DNA of 64,000 nt from SB25 sp050180705. Its GTDB lineage: Bacteria; Bacteroidota; Bacteroidia; Bacteroidales; Tenuifilaceae. The position numbers and the translations under genes were made by a program. Numbering within the stretch: the stretch's first letter is position 1; each line of letters begins with the position of its first letter. Shown here piece after piece: positions 1 to 8,860 of this stretch. The notes under the pieces were generated by a model. It had not been told where the DNA came from and searched no databases. It saw only the letters and a list, made by a program, of their open reading frames with translations. The stretch is from the NCBI GenBank assembly GCA_050180705.1, contig JBFXDX010000012.1:1-64000 (forward strand). The letters run 5' to 3'.

Positions 1-2
1 GT

Positions 3-191
3 GCCAGAAGTAGTTCGAAGGAGACTATACATTTTTTATATATCTCGCTTGGTTCACTGGCAGAACTTGAAACTCAAATGATAATATCTCATAAACTAGA
101 TTATATAAAAGAAGTTGATGAGATAATTGCAAAGTTGAGCAAAGTAAAGCAGATTATTTTAGGTTTAGTTAGGTATCTCAAAACCGTTTAA
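3..191 (+). CDS. four-helix-bundle (S23/IVP-type) protein, 3' end only
   Basis: The first reading frame is open from the window edge to a TAA at 189-191 and gives about 62 residues. The stretch around FLYISLGSLAELETQ, followed by an amphipathic helix ending LRYLKTV, is the hallmark C-terminal half of the four-helix-bundle family first described from 23S rRNA intervening sequences. The start lies before the window. The family has no firm biochemical function; related folds include the Avd accessory protein of diversity-generating retroelements. Just after the stop comes a short low-complexity intergenic stretch (CACGATTCACGATTAAC) of the type found elsewhere in this window. It lies only 34 bp before the DUF1015 gene, so it may be an insertion into an older operon; that is inference. 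Confidence 0.8.
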   Translation, partial: ARSSSKETIHFLYISLGSLAELETQMIISHKLDYIKEVDEIIAKLSKVKQIILGLVRYLKTV

Positions 192-225
192 CGACTCACG
201 ATTCACGATTAACTTTTTAAACGTA

Positions 226-1467
226 ATGGTAAAAATAAAATCATTCAAGGGTATTCGCCCACCAAAGGAACTTGCAAAGGAAGTAGCTTCGCGTCCTTAC
301 GACGTGTTGAACTCTGTTGAGGCTCAGGCTGAAGCAGGGGAGAAGTCGTTACTTCATATCATCAAACCCGAAATCGATTTCAATCCAATTATCGATGAGC
401 ATTCACAGGAAGCTTACGATAAGGCAGTTGAAAACTACAAGAAATGGAAAACCAATGGCTGGTTAGTTCAGGATACTGAGGATAAGTACTACATCTATGC
501 TCAAACTATGGATGGACGTACTCAGTATGGACTTGTTGCTGCTTGCCATTTCGAGGATTATATGGAGGGTAAAATTAAGAAGCACGAGCTTACCCGTCCA
601 GATAAGGAGGAGGATCGTATGATTCACGTTCGTAATCAGAACGCTAACATTGAGCCTGTATTCTTTGCATATCCTGCGGTTAAGGAGATGGATCAAATTG
701 TTGAGAACGTTGTGAAGAACAACAAGGCTGTTTACGATTTCGTAGCAGAGGATGGTTTTGGTCACCATTTCTGGGTGATTGACGATGCTGCTGTTAACAA
801 GCGTATCACCGAAATTTTTGCTGCAGTTCCTGCACTTTACGTAGCAGATGGTCACCACCGTACAGCTGCTGCTGCACGTGTTGGCCTTGAGAAAAAGGCA
901 GCAAATCCAAACCACACTGGTAACGAGGAGTACAACTACTTCTTGGCGGTTATCTTCCCCGATAATCAACTAAAGATTATTGACTATAACCGTACAGTAA
1001 AAGATTTGAATGGTTTAACCGCTCAGCAGTTAATTGAGAAGTTACAGGCTGGTTTCGAGGTTAAGGAAATGGGTGCTGGTATTTATACTCCAAATGCATT
1101 GCATAACTTCAGTATGTATCTTGAGGGTAAATGGTACTCGTTAACTGCAAAGCCAGGAACCTATAACGATAACGACCCTATTGGTGTACTCGACGTTACA
1201 ATTCTATCGAACCTAGTTCTTGAGCCAATCCTTGATATCAAGGATTTGAGAACATCAAAGAGAATTGATTTTGTAGGTGGTATCCGTGGTTTAGGCGAAC
1301 TACAGAAACGTGTTGATAGCGGTGAAATGAAGGCTGCTTTTGCCCTTTACCCAGTTTCAATGAAACAGCTAATTGACATTGCCGATACTGGCAATATTAT
1401 GCCTCCAAAAACCACTTGGTTCGAGCCAAAGCTCCGTAGCGGTATAGTAATTCACGAGTTAAAGTAA
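226..1467 (+). CDS. DUF1015 family protein
   Basis: This is a full-length 413-residue soluble protein with no signal peptide. It matches the DUF1015 family from end to end: N-terminal FKGIRPPKELA and SRPYDVLN, central ALYVADGHHRTAAA (D208-G209-H210-H211-R212), and C-terminal FVGGIRGLGELQKRVD. The DGHHR segment resembles the ParB/sulfiredoxin-like nucleotide-binding fold, in which some members act as kinases of free amino acids; that link is inference. In related genomes I recall DUF1015 genes next to serine biosynthesis genes (serC, serA), but the upstream part is outside the window. The ATG at 226 is used because the conserved KIKSFKGIRP begins directly after it. A strong terminator follows the stop. 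Confidence 0.88.
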   Translation: MVKIKSFKGIRPPKELAKEVASRPYDVLNSVEAQAEAGEKSLLHIIKPEIDFNPIIDEHSQEAYDKAVENYKKWKTNGWLVQDTEDKYYIYAQTMDGRTQYGLVAACHFEDYMEGKIKKHELTRPDKEEDRMIHVRNQNANIEPVFFAYPAVKEMDQIVENVVKNNKAVYDFVAEDGFGHHFWVIDDAAVNKRITEIFAAVPALYVADGHHRTAAAARVGLEKKAANPNHTGNEEYNYFLAVIFPDNQLKIIDYNRTVKDLNGLTAQQLIEKLQAGFEVKEMGAGIYTPNALHNFSMYLEGKWYSLTAKPGTYNDNDPIGVLDVTILSNLVLEPILDIKDLRTSKRIDFVGGIRGLGELQKRVDSGEMKAAFALYPVSMKQLIDIADTGNIMPPKTTWFEPKLRSGIVIHELK

Positions 1468-1483
1468 ACTTACAACTCAATAT

Positions 1484-1511
1484 AAAAAAGCGTCCTTCGG
1501 GACGCTTTTTT
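1484..1511 (+). terminator. intrinsic terminator after DUF1015 gene
   Basis: A GC-rich stem GCGTCC / GGACGC with a TTCG tetraloop is flanked by A6 on the left and T6 on the right, 16 bp after the stop codon. The A/T flanks extend the pairing and could serve both strands. Confidence 0.93.
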
Positions 1512-1593
1512 GTTTAAAGAGGCTTAATATGTTTTATCGTCACGATTAAAAGTTTTAAATTAAGTAAAAGTTTATATCCGTTTTCTTTTTTAG

Positions 1594-1601
1594 TAACTTT
1601 G
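1594..1601 (+). promoter_or_regulatory. Bacteroidota-type -7 element (TAnnTTTG) for the CAP-domain gene
   Basis: TAACTTTG is an exact match to TAnnTTTG. It lies about 21 bp upstream of the ATG at 1623 and within a possible longer reading frame that would start at TTG 1599. Its position argues that translation starts at 1623. Confidence 0.6.
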
Positions 1602-1622
1602 GTTATAGTAATAAACCGTAAT

Positions 1623-2159
1623 ATGATGAAACTAAAACTAGGTATTTCGTTAGCATTTTTGTTAGGTGCAATGGTGCTTAACGCACAGGAAGTTCCCGAG
1701 AAAACTGGTTCAAAAATTTCAAAAGCCGATGCGCAGGCTGCATTGAATCATCATAATAAGGTTAGGAAGGATGTTGGATCGCCATCCTTGCAATGGTCGG
1801 CCGAGCTGGCCGAGTTTGCCCAAAAATGGGCCGATCATCTGGTATCGGAGGGATGCCTTATGAAGCATCGCCCTAGGAGTGGGGAGTGGGCACAAAAGTA
1901 TGGCGAGAATATCTTCTGGGGTAGTGCATCATCCTATACGCCTTTAGATGCATCGGAAAGTTGGTACAGCGAGATAAAGGATTACAAGTACGATGTGGTT
2001 ACAATGGATAATTACTACCCTACGGGGCACTACACACAAATGGTGTGGAAGAATACAACCCAAGTGGGTATTGGTGTTGCAATTTGTGCCGATGGAGGAA
2101 TTATTATTGTTGCAAACTATAACCCTGCAGGGAATTTCATAGGGCAAAAACCTTACTAA
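1623..2159 (+). CDS. secreted CAP (SCP/PR-1-like) domain protein
   Basis: This 178-residue protein has a signal peptide (MMKLKLGISLAFLLGAMVLNAQ) and a single CAP/SCP domain. The family signatures are all visible: the HNKVRKDVGSPSLQW helix with its histidine, the YGENIFWG segment with the conserved Glu, and the GHYTQMVWKNTTQVG strand with the second His. The C-terminal VANYNPAGN motif is intact. These His/Glu residues line the CAP cavity. Bacterial members are exported proteins of largely unknown role, sometimes proposed to act at the envelope or in lipid binding. There is no T9SS tail, so it probably stays in the periplasm or is released. The start at 1623 is preferred over TTG 1599 because of the signal peptide and the promoter element. 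It appears monocistronic. Confidence 0.9.
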   Translation: MMKLKLGISLAFLLGAMVLNAQEVPEKTGSKISKADAQAALNHHNKVRKDVGSPSLQWSAELAEFAQKWADHLVSEGCLMKHRPRSGEWAQKYGENIFWGSASSYTPLDASESWYSEIKDYKYDVVTMDNYYPTGHYTQMVWKNTTQVGIGVAICADGGIIIVANYNPAGNFIGQKPY

Positions 2160-2461
2160 AAGGTATTACAACAGACCTTCTGCGAGTTTTATCCCTTTGT
2201 TGATTTGAACGGAACAATCATCTCGCATTTCAATATTTTAGTTGAATTAGAGATTCAATCTAGGTTATGGATACCTGGGTTTTTAATTTGCAAGTGGACA
2301 GCCAACAGTCAAATGTAAGCACCAAGAATAAAGATTCATCCTAAACTTAGTTGTATTTTCAAATCAATTTTAACTATTTTTGGTGTGGTGTATTAAATGC
2401 AAACATCATAATTTTTATAAACTTCATCATTTGTGTAATTATTTGATGTTGATGATTTAGC
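2160..2461. other. 302-bp intergenic region, no gene seen
   Basis: This AT-rich spacer separates the CAP gene from the AraC regulator. I see no convincing ORF, tRNA or terminator. Its only recognisable element is a TAnnTTTG match near its right end. Confidence 0.6.
2375..2382 (+). promoter_or_regulatory. possible TAnnTTTG promoter element for the AraC-type regulator
   Basis: TATTTTTG fits the -7 consensus and would give a leader of about 75-80 nt before the regulator gene. A weak TTTT/TTTC stretch lies about 20 bp upstream. AT-rich sequence makes a chance match possible. Confidence 0.35.
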
Positions 2462-2467
2462 GTGCTG

Positions 2468-3628
2468 ATGGAGAGTTTTTTTTTAGTTTCAGAGGTTGTG
2501 CTTTGTACTTTGTGCCTGCTGCTAGGCATAATTTTTTTTGTTGTACCTGTACCCAAAAATGAACATTTAAAAAATTACAGAATTTCTTTAAAGGTTTTAG
2601 GTGTCGATTATATTATATTGGGATTGCTGGATATACCTATGCTGATATTCTGGGAGGAAAGCCATTTTTTTGGGTATTTTAGTTTTATACGTGTCCTATT
2701 AAGTTCCTTGCAAGCATTCTTGCTGACATTTGCTCTGCTTAACCTCCTTAACCCACAGTTTATTACTTTACAAAGGCTATATAAAAACGTATCACCGCTG
2801 GTGGTGTTTGTTGTTTTGTACTTTGCCAGTTTCTTAATGTTTGGCAACTATGAACTTAACAGTTTATCGGAATTCGGGGAGGGCTTGAAACATCCAACAA
2901 TGGTAATTCGTTTGCTTTTTTTTGTGTTCTATGCCATACAAATTTGCTACTATTGTAATCTATTCCACGTTGAAGCAAAACTTTTCAAAAAAGAGCTGGA
3001 GAATTACTTCTCCGACACTCACAAACTCAACCAACGAACTTATTTAAACCTGCTGAGGGGAGCTATTTTAGTAGGGATAATTGCATTGGTTTCATTGATT
3101 CAGCAAAACTTGATTTTTGAGAGTTTTTTTACTGTTGTAACCATTGTTTTCTATTTCCTTTTTGCTGTAAAATTTATCAACTACACCAAGATATTTATTC
3201 TTATTGAACCAGCAATAATGCATCAACCTCAAAATGGTCAGGTTGAATTGGATGGGGTAAAAGAAAACCCTGAACCTGATTCCATGAGAGCCAGTTACAA
3301 CTATAACTGGAAAAATTACAGAAAAAGAATTGTTGACGAAAAACACTTCCTTAAAGAACAAGTAACTCTCGAGGATATTGCCCATGAATTGCAAGTGAGC
3401 CGAACTACACTTTCAAACTTAATTAATAAAGAAGAAGGGCAGAATTTTTATAGCTGGATTAATTCACTCAGAATTGAATATTCCAAAGCTCTTATTACTA
3501 AAAATCCAGGATACACCATTAACCAAATAGCTCTGGAAGCAGGGTTCTCCGAAACGTCGAACTTTAGCCGTACGTTCAAGAATATTACTGGTATCACGCC
3601 TTCAGAGTGGCGTAAAAGCAATTCGTAA
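2468..3628 (+). CDS. membrane-anchored AraC-family transcriptional regulator (7TM type)
   Basis: The N-terminal ~260 residues hold about seven hydrophobic helices (first at LVSEVVLCTLCLLLGIIFF, last near FFTVVTIVFYFLFAV). A ~45-residue polar linker and a C-terminal AraC-type double helix-turn-helix of about 100 residues follow. The first HTH reads VTLEDIAHELQVSRTTLSNLI. The second contains INQIALEAGFSETSNFSRTF and the closing GITPSEWR. The layout fits Bacteroidota regulators that sense a signal at the membrane and bind DNA directly. The ATG at 2468 is preferred; an in-frame GTG at 2462 would add two residues. No SD is evident. The gene stands alone, and its target may be the large surface-protein gene 230 bp downstream, though that is only proximity. 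Confidence 0.87.
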   Translation: MESFFLVSEVVLCTLCLLLGIIFFVVPVPKNEHLKNYRISLKVLGVDYIILGLLDIPMLIFWEESHFFGYFSFIRVLLSSLQAFLLTFALLNLLNPQFITLQRLYKNVSPLVVFVVLYFASFLMFGNYELNSLSEFGEGLKHPTMVIRLLFFVFYAIQICYYCNLFHVEAKLFKKELENYFSDTHKLNQRTYLNLLRGAILVGIIALVSLIQQNLIFESFFTVVTIVFYFLFAVKFINYTKIFILIEPAIMHQPQNGQVELDGVKENPEPDSMRASYNYNWKNYRKRIVDEKHFLKEQVTLEDIAHELQVSRTTLSNLINKEEGQNFYSWINSLRIEYSKALITKNPGYTINQIALEAGFSETSNFSRTFKNITGITPSEWRKSNS

Positions 3629-3857
3629 GTATCTCTTTCTTTAATTCAGCAAACCATTCAATCTGCTTTCATCAGAGTAGTTGTATGTGCATTTTGTACG
3701 TATTGATAAATCTTTGTAACTACTGATAACAAATAAATACGCCAGTTTAATTTTTTTTGCTCATTAATCTGATGACAAATTTTCCCTTTTAATACATGGC
3801 GCGAAAGGGTAAAAAAATAACAAATGAATGTTTTATAAACATATTAATTTTTAAAGT

Positions 3858-6704
3858 ATGAAACGACTTTTACTAATGTTTTTGGTGTTAACACTTACAG
3901 CTAATGTATGGGCAGTCGATTTTGTTGTTAACGGCGCAGCATACAGTATTACTGATGCTGCGAATAGAACGGTGAAAATTGGAACAGATGTTCAAAATGA
4001 GCCTGCTATTGGCCTAGATATCGAAGCATTTACTATTCCCTCGTCGGTTACCTACAATGAAATAACCTACTCGGTTACTGCTATAGGAAACTGGGCTTTT
4101 TTTAATTGTAATAAATTACAATCGATAAGCATTCCAACTTCAGTTACTTATATAGGGTATGGTGCTATGTATTTTACAGCTATAAGTACATTATCAATAT
4201 CGGCCTCTCTTACTGAAATTGAAAGTGGTGCGCTCTGGGGTGCTCAATTAACCAACATTACTGTCGACGAAAATAATCCTAATTATTGCAGCGCCGGTGG
4301 CGTGCTTTTCAATAAGGACAAATCTACCATAGTTCATTATCCCAGTAAAATGGCAGGCAACAATTATAGTATTCCTTCAACGGTTACTGCCATAGACGAC
4401 TGCGCTTTTTATTATAACCTTAATTTAAAATCAATAAGCATTCCGGCATCAGTTACCAGCATTGGGGAAAGAGCATTCATGAATTGTGAATCATTAGCAA
4501 CGATAACAAGTCCCTTATATGCTAAAACTATTGGTAGTTGGGCTTTCGGATTTTGTAAGAGTTTATCTTCTGTTGTCTTTTCAAACTCGCTTACGACAAT
4601 AGGAGAAAAAACTTTTTATAATTGCGAAAGTTTAACATCAGTTACTATTCCAAACTCTGTTAATAGTATTGGATATGCCGCATTTTCTGAATGTAATAAT
4701 CTGAACTCAATAAACATTCCTGCCTCTGTTGTTGATTTGAAAGAGTCCCCCTTTATGGGGTGTACAAGTTTAACAACCGTTACAATAGATGCGAACAATC
4801 CCGGTTATAGCTTCCTTAACGGAGTATTGTTTAATAAAGACAAAACAGTACTTGTTGAATATCTGCATAGTAAAACAGATGAAGATTATACCATCCCTTC
4901 AACGGTAACAAAAATTATGTACCAGGCATTTTTTAGATGTTTGAATTTAAAAAGCCTTAGAATACCCGCTTCAGTAAATTACATTGATGCTAGGTGTTTT
5001 TTAGATTGTGTCCATTTAAATGCGGTGCATATTTATAACATAAACCCTTCTCAAATTGTTTTGCAAAACCAGTCAATAGCCGGTTTTTATCTCACAAATG
5101 CCACACTTTATGTTCCTGCATGGACTACTTCTGTCTATAGTGCAGCCCCTCAGTGGAGTTTGTTTGCCAATTATGTTGAAGAGCCAATGCCTTTTACGTT
5201 AAAAGGAATAACATATTATCCTACAAATATCGCCAATAAAACGGTTGAAATAGGAGCATATGGAGTTTATAGAGCCATCAATACTTCTACCACCGGAGCT
5301 TTTGTTATTCCTTCGTCAGATACCCTTTATGGTACACCTTTCTCGGTTACATCCATTGCCCAAACCGCTTTTCTAAATTGCACCGGATTAACATCGGTTA
5401 CCATTCCTACCTCGGTTACTTCCATTGGATTATCTGCTTTTCAAGGGTGTACACAGCTAAATTCAATTATTATACCCACATCAGTTACCTCAATAGGGAA
5501 TTACGCATTCTTTAATTGTCGCGGTTTAACTGCCATTCATGCCAACAATCCCAATCCATCAGCAATTACTTTAGGGGGAAGCATGGTTTTTGAAAACGTT
5601 CCGGCTAATTGCACCATATATGTTCCTGAAGGTTCAAAGGCTGCTTACCAAGCCGCCAATCAATGGAAAAATTTTAATATTGTAGAAGAGTCAATTGCAT
5701 TTTCGGCAAGTTCAGTAAGCATTGGAGCTGCAGAAGGGAGCACTACTTCTATAGCTGTAACCTCCAGCCTTAATTGGTCTGCAGTTAGCGACCAACCATG
5801 GCTTACTGTAAGCCCAGCCTCATCAACAGGCAATGGTACAATAACCTTTACCGCTTCCGAAAATACGACTATAGTTGCAAGAACTGCCACCATTACGGTT
5901 TCGGCATCGGGTGTTGCGGACAGAACCATTACGGTTACACAAGCATCGGCAGAACCAACGCTTAATGTTTCTACTACGACAGCCAGTGTCGGCTCAGCAG
6001 CAAGCAGCACAGCCACCGTTGAAGTTACGTCAAATACCGATTGGACTGTAAGCAGCGATCAAGCATGGCTAACAGTAAGCCCTGCATCGTTTTTTGGAGA
6101 TGCTTCGATTGTCTTCACCGCAACCGAGAACACTACTGTTAGTGAAAGAGCTGCTATTGTTACGGTTTCGGCATCGGGTGTTGCGGACAGAACCATTACG
6201 GTTACACAGGCATCGGCAGAACCAACGCTTAATGTTTCCACTACGACAGCCAGTGTCGGCTCAGCAGCAAGTAGCAGTGCCACCATTGATGTAACCTCAA
6301 ATACCGATTGGTCAGCAATCAGCAACGAGGCATGGCTCACTGTTAGCCCAGCCTCATCATCAGGCAATGGCACATTAACCTTTACTGCAGCTGAGAACCC
6401 AACGGTTTCTACAAGAACGGCGATTGTAACCGTTTTAGCGACAGGGGCTATCGATCAGATTATAACCATTATACAAGCCGCAGGGACTGCTACGCTTAGC
6501 GTATCGGCAACATCGGTTAGTATTGGTGCCACAGAAAATAGTACAGCAACAGTTGATGTAACTTCCAATACGACCTGGACTGCAACAAGCGATCAAGCAT
6601 GGCTATCAGTAAGCCCTGCATCGTCTTTTGGAGATGCTTCGATTATCTTTACCGCAACCGAGAACACTACAGTTAGTGCAAGAGCTGCGTTTGTTACGGT
6701 TTAG
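3858..6704 (+). CDS. BspA-type LRR / BACON surface protein, 5' part up to in-frame TAG
   Basis: The open part encodes 948 residues. A signal peptide (MKRLLLMFLVLTLTANVWA) is followed by two LRR_5 (BspA/TpLRR) blocks, roughly residues 20-430 and 448-605. Each repeat reads like SVTSIGxxAFxxCxxLxSVTIPxSV. Each block opens with the same module, in which a short strand leads to xVxIG and then FxIPSS. From residue 611 come tandem 89-residue BACON domains with the typical NTDWTVSSDQAWLTVSP core. Translation stops inside the fourth BACON at a TAG (6702-6704), where the other repeats have TCG. The same frame then stays open to 8036, where a T9SS sorting domain sits. If translated as is, the product would lack its sorting signal and should not be anchored by T9SS. 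Confidence 0.8.
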   Translation: MKRLLLMFLVLTLTANVWAVDFVVNGAAYSITDAANRTVKIGTDVQNEPAIGLDIEAFTIPSSVTYNEITYSVTAIGNWAFFNCNKLQSISIPTSVTYIGYGAMYFTAISTLSISASLTEIESGALWGAQLTNITVDENNPNYCSAGGVLFNKDKSTIVHYPSKMAGNNYSIPSTVTAIDDCAFYYNLNLKSISIPASVTSIGERAFMNCESLATITSPLYAKTIGSWAFGFCKSLSSVVFSNSLTTIGEKTFYNCESLTSVTIPNSVNSIGYAAFSECNNLNSINIPASVVDLKESPFMGCTSLTTVTIDANNPGYSFLNGVLFNKDKTVLVEYLHSKTDEDYTIPSTVTKIMYQAFFRCLNLKSLRIPASVNYIDARCFLDCVHLNAVHIYNINPSQIVLQNQSIAGFYLTNATLYVPAWTTSVYSAAPQWSLFANYVEEPMPFTLKGITYYPTNIANKTVEIGAYGVYRAINTSTTGAFVIPSSDTLYGTPFSVTSIAQTAFLNCTGLTSVTIPTSVTSIGLSAFQGCTQLNSIIIPTSVTSIGNYAFFNCRGLTAIHANNPNPSAITLGGSMVFENVPANCTIYVPEGSKAAYQAANQWKNFNIVEESIAFSASSVSIGAAEGSTTSIAVTSSLNWSAVSDQPWLTVSPASSTGNGTITFTASENTTIVARTATITVSASGVADRTITVTQASAEPTLNVSTTTASVGSAASSTATVEVTSNTDWTVSSDQAWLTVSPASFFGDASIVFTATENTTVSERAAIVTVSASGVADRTITVTQASAEPTLNVSTTTASVGSAASSSATIDVTSNTDWSAISNEAWLTVSPASSSGNGTLTFTAAENPTVSTRTAIVTVLATGAIDQIITIIQAAGTATLSVSATSVSIGATENSTATVDVTSNTTWTATSDQAWLSVSPASSFGDASIIFTATENTTVSARAAFVTV

Positions 6705-7556
6705 GCTTCGGGTATTGCGGACAGAGTCTTTAAGGTTACACAGGCAGCTGCCGAACCAACGCTTAATGTTTCTACTACTACAGTCGGTGTCGGCTCAGCA
6801 GCAAGCAGCACAGCCACCATTGAAGTTACCTCAAATACCGATTGGACAGTTATTAGCGATCAATCATGGCTAACAGTAAGCCCTGCATCGTCTTTTGGCG
6901 ATGCTTCGATTATCTTTACCGCAACCGAGAACACTACGGTTAGTGCAAGAGCTGCGATTGTTACGGTTTCGGCATCGGGTATTGCGGACAGAACCATTAC
7001 GGTTACACAGGCAGCTGCCGAACCAACGCTTAATGTTTCTACTACGACAGCCAGTGTCGGCTCAGCAGCAAGCAGCACAGCCACGGTTGAAGTTACGTCA
7101 AATACCGATTGGACTGTAAGCAGCGATCAAGCATGGCTAACGGTAAGCCCTGCCTCGGCTTTTGGGGATGCTTCGATTGTCTTCACCGCAACAGAGAACA
7201 CTACGGTTAGTGCAAGAGCTGCGATTGTTACGGTTTCGGCATCGGGTGTTGCGGACAGAGTCATTACGGTTACACAGGCAGCTGCCGAACCAACGCTTAA
7301 TGTTTCTACTACGACAGTCGGTGTCGGCTCAGCAGCAAGCAGCACAGCCACGGTTGAAGTTACGTCAAATACCGATTGGACTGTAAGTAGCGATCAATCA
7401 TGGCTAACGGTAAGCCCTGCATCTGCTATTGGGGATGGAGTGATAACATTTACGGCGGCAGAGAATATATCATCTTCAGAGAGAAGTGCAGCGGTTACTG
7501 TTTCTGCCACTGGAATTGCTAATCAAGTTATCACTATAACTCAGTCTGCATGTGTT
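5688..7556 (+). repeat. seven tandem 267-bp repeats encoding BACON domains
   Basis: Units start at 5688, 5955, 6222, 6489, 6756, 7023 and 7290, each 267 bp (89 codons). Units 2, 5, 6 and 7 are nearly identical in DNA over long stretches (for example AACGCTTAATGTTTCTAC and TCAAATACCGATTGG). Units 1, 3 and 4 are more diverged. The mix of fresh and old copies suggests ongoing unequal crossing-over or gene conversion. The high identity also makes this stretch prone to assembly collapse and produces long shadow ORFs in other frames. Confidence 0.92.
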
Positions 7557-8036
7557 GTCTCATACACTATTTCGGTTGCTGTAAATCCTGAAAATTACGG
7601 TACAATTACTGGAGGTGGCACATATAGCCAAGGGGCCAGTGTTTCATTGACAGCAATACCTAATGATGGTTATGCCTTTGTGAATTGGACAGAAAATGGC
7701 ACCGAAGTCTCTACTGATGCAGTTTATTCGTTTACTGCAAGTGCAGATCGGATGTTAGTGGCAAACTTTAAAGTTGCTACAGGTATTAACGAAGTTACTG
7801 AGGTGAATGCGGTAAAAGTATACCCAAATCCTGTAGAGACAGAATTAACTATTGAGGTTGAAGGAAATAATCAGAGTCTGGATTTTGAAATAGTAAATAT
7901 GGGAGGACGGGTAGTTTACAGTGGAAAAATTGTTGATAGAGTTACCGTGCCAATGAGCAATTTCATTCCTGGTATTTATATTCTGAAACTTAAAAATGCA
8001 GGAAATATTGACTTTAAGAAAATAATAAAAGAATAA
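6705..8036 (+). pseudogene. detached 3' part of the BspA/BACON protein gene: BACON repeats, InlB-like repeat and T9SS sorting domain
   Basis: This is the same frame as the upstream gene, with no further stop. It completes BACON 4, then encodes BACON 5, 6 and 7 (last ending about 7550). A ~70-residue InlB B-repeat-like module follows (GTITGGGTYSQGASVSLTA ... GYAFVNWT). The tail is a type A T9SS C-terminal domain beginning VKVYPNPVETELTIEVEG and ending KIIKE. No ATG, GTG or TTG occurs in frame from the TAG until GTG 7440, so independent translation would give only a 198-residue fragment without a signal peptide. A readthrough product would be 1392 residues. The cause could be a true nonsense mutation, suppression, or an assembly error in the repeats; the sequence alone cannot decide. 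Confidence 0.75.
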
Positions 8037-8050
8037 ACTTGTTCCTTGTT

Positions 8051-8086
8051 AAAAGCCCTGGCAAATATTGTCAGGGCTTTTGTTTT
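8051..8086 (+). terminator. intrinsic terminator after the BACON/T9SS gene, possibly bidirectional
   Basis: AAAAGCCCTG pairs with CAGGGCTTTT across an 11-nt loop and is followed by GTTTT. It lies between convergent genes (stop at 8036 plus, stop at 8100 minus) and the A-run on its left could serve the minus strand. Confidence 0.88.
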
Positions 8087-8099
8087 ATAGGTTCTTATT

Positions 8100-8750
8100 C
8101 TAAAGAATTTCGATCAACTCCAATGGGTGCTTCAGTAGATGTTTAGCACCGTTGGTTAATAGTTCCTCTTTGGTTCTGAATCCCCAAAGTACGCCAATGG
8201 CAAGCATATTTGCATTGGTGGCAGTTTGCATATCAGTTTCAGAGTCGCCTACGTAAAGCATTTCGCTGGGTGTAAGGCCTAAATCGTTGCATATTTGTAG
8301 TGCACACTGTGGGTTAGGTTTCTTCAGTTCGTCGGTTGTGAAGCCCACTACATGCTCAAAATGATTATTGGGGAATAACTGTGCTACAACCACTTTGGTT
8401 AATGCATCGGTTTTATTCGATAGCACGGCTAGTTTTATATCTCGTTTGGTTAGTTCATCCAGTAAATTGGAAATGCCATTGTAAGGTTTGGATTTAGCGG
8501 TGCAGTTTCTACCGTAAATCTCTGTCATCATATCGAAACATTTCGTAACTGTTTCATTATCTCTATGCCCTTCAGGCAGGGCTCGTACAACAAGTTTTTT
8601 TACTCCATTGCCAACAAATAGTTTGTAAGCATCGATACTGTGAGTAAGGAAATTGTTTTGTTGCAGAACGTTATTCATAGAGTCGGCTAAATCGTCAATT
8701 GAATTAACCAACGTACCATCTAAATCAAAAATTACTCCTTTATACATCAC
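8100..8750 (-). CDS. HAD-family hydrolase, phosphoglycolate phosphatase-like
   Basis: This 216-residue protein has all HAD motifs. Motif I is FDLDGTLVNS near residue 8 with both catalytic aspartates, motif II is the LSNKTD segment, motif III is the lysine in KKPNPQ, and motif IV is YVGDSETDM. A helical cap of the Gph/PGP type lies between motifs I and II. These enzymes dephosphorylate small phosphoesters such as 2-phosphoglycolate; substrate cannot be set from sequence. It is cytoplasmic and has no signal peptide. The preceding minus-strand gene starts at 11194 and ends at 8861, so the two may share a transcript with a 110-bp gap. Confidence 0.88.
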   Translation of the reverse strand: MMYKGVIFDLDGTLVNSIDDLADSMNNVLQQNNFLTHSIDAYKLFVGNGVKKLVVRALPEGHRDNETVTKCFDMMTEIYGRNCTAKSKPYNGISNLLDELTKRDIKLAVLSNKTDALTKVVVAQLFPNNHFEHVVGFTTDELKKPNPQCALQICNDLGLTPSEMLYVGDSETDMQTATNANMLAIGVLWGFRTKEELLTNGAKHLLKHPLELIEIL

Positions 8751-8860
8751 CGTGAAAACCTAGATTTATTGGATGGCAAAGTTATCAATTTAAAGGTATT
8801 CACCTTAAAAGCAAAGACCGGGTTTTTGCCCGGCCTTTGTGCAAAGTGTAGCATTAACTA

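Noticed and set aside
5660..7386. Several 66-118-residue ORFs on both strands inside the BACON array
   Set aside because: They repeat with the same 267-bp period, have low-complexity Val/Ala or Leu/Arg composition, and are shadows of the coding frame.
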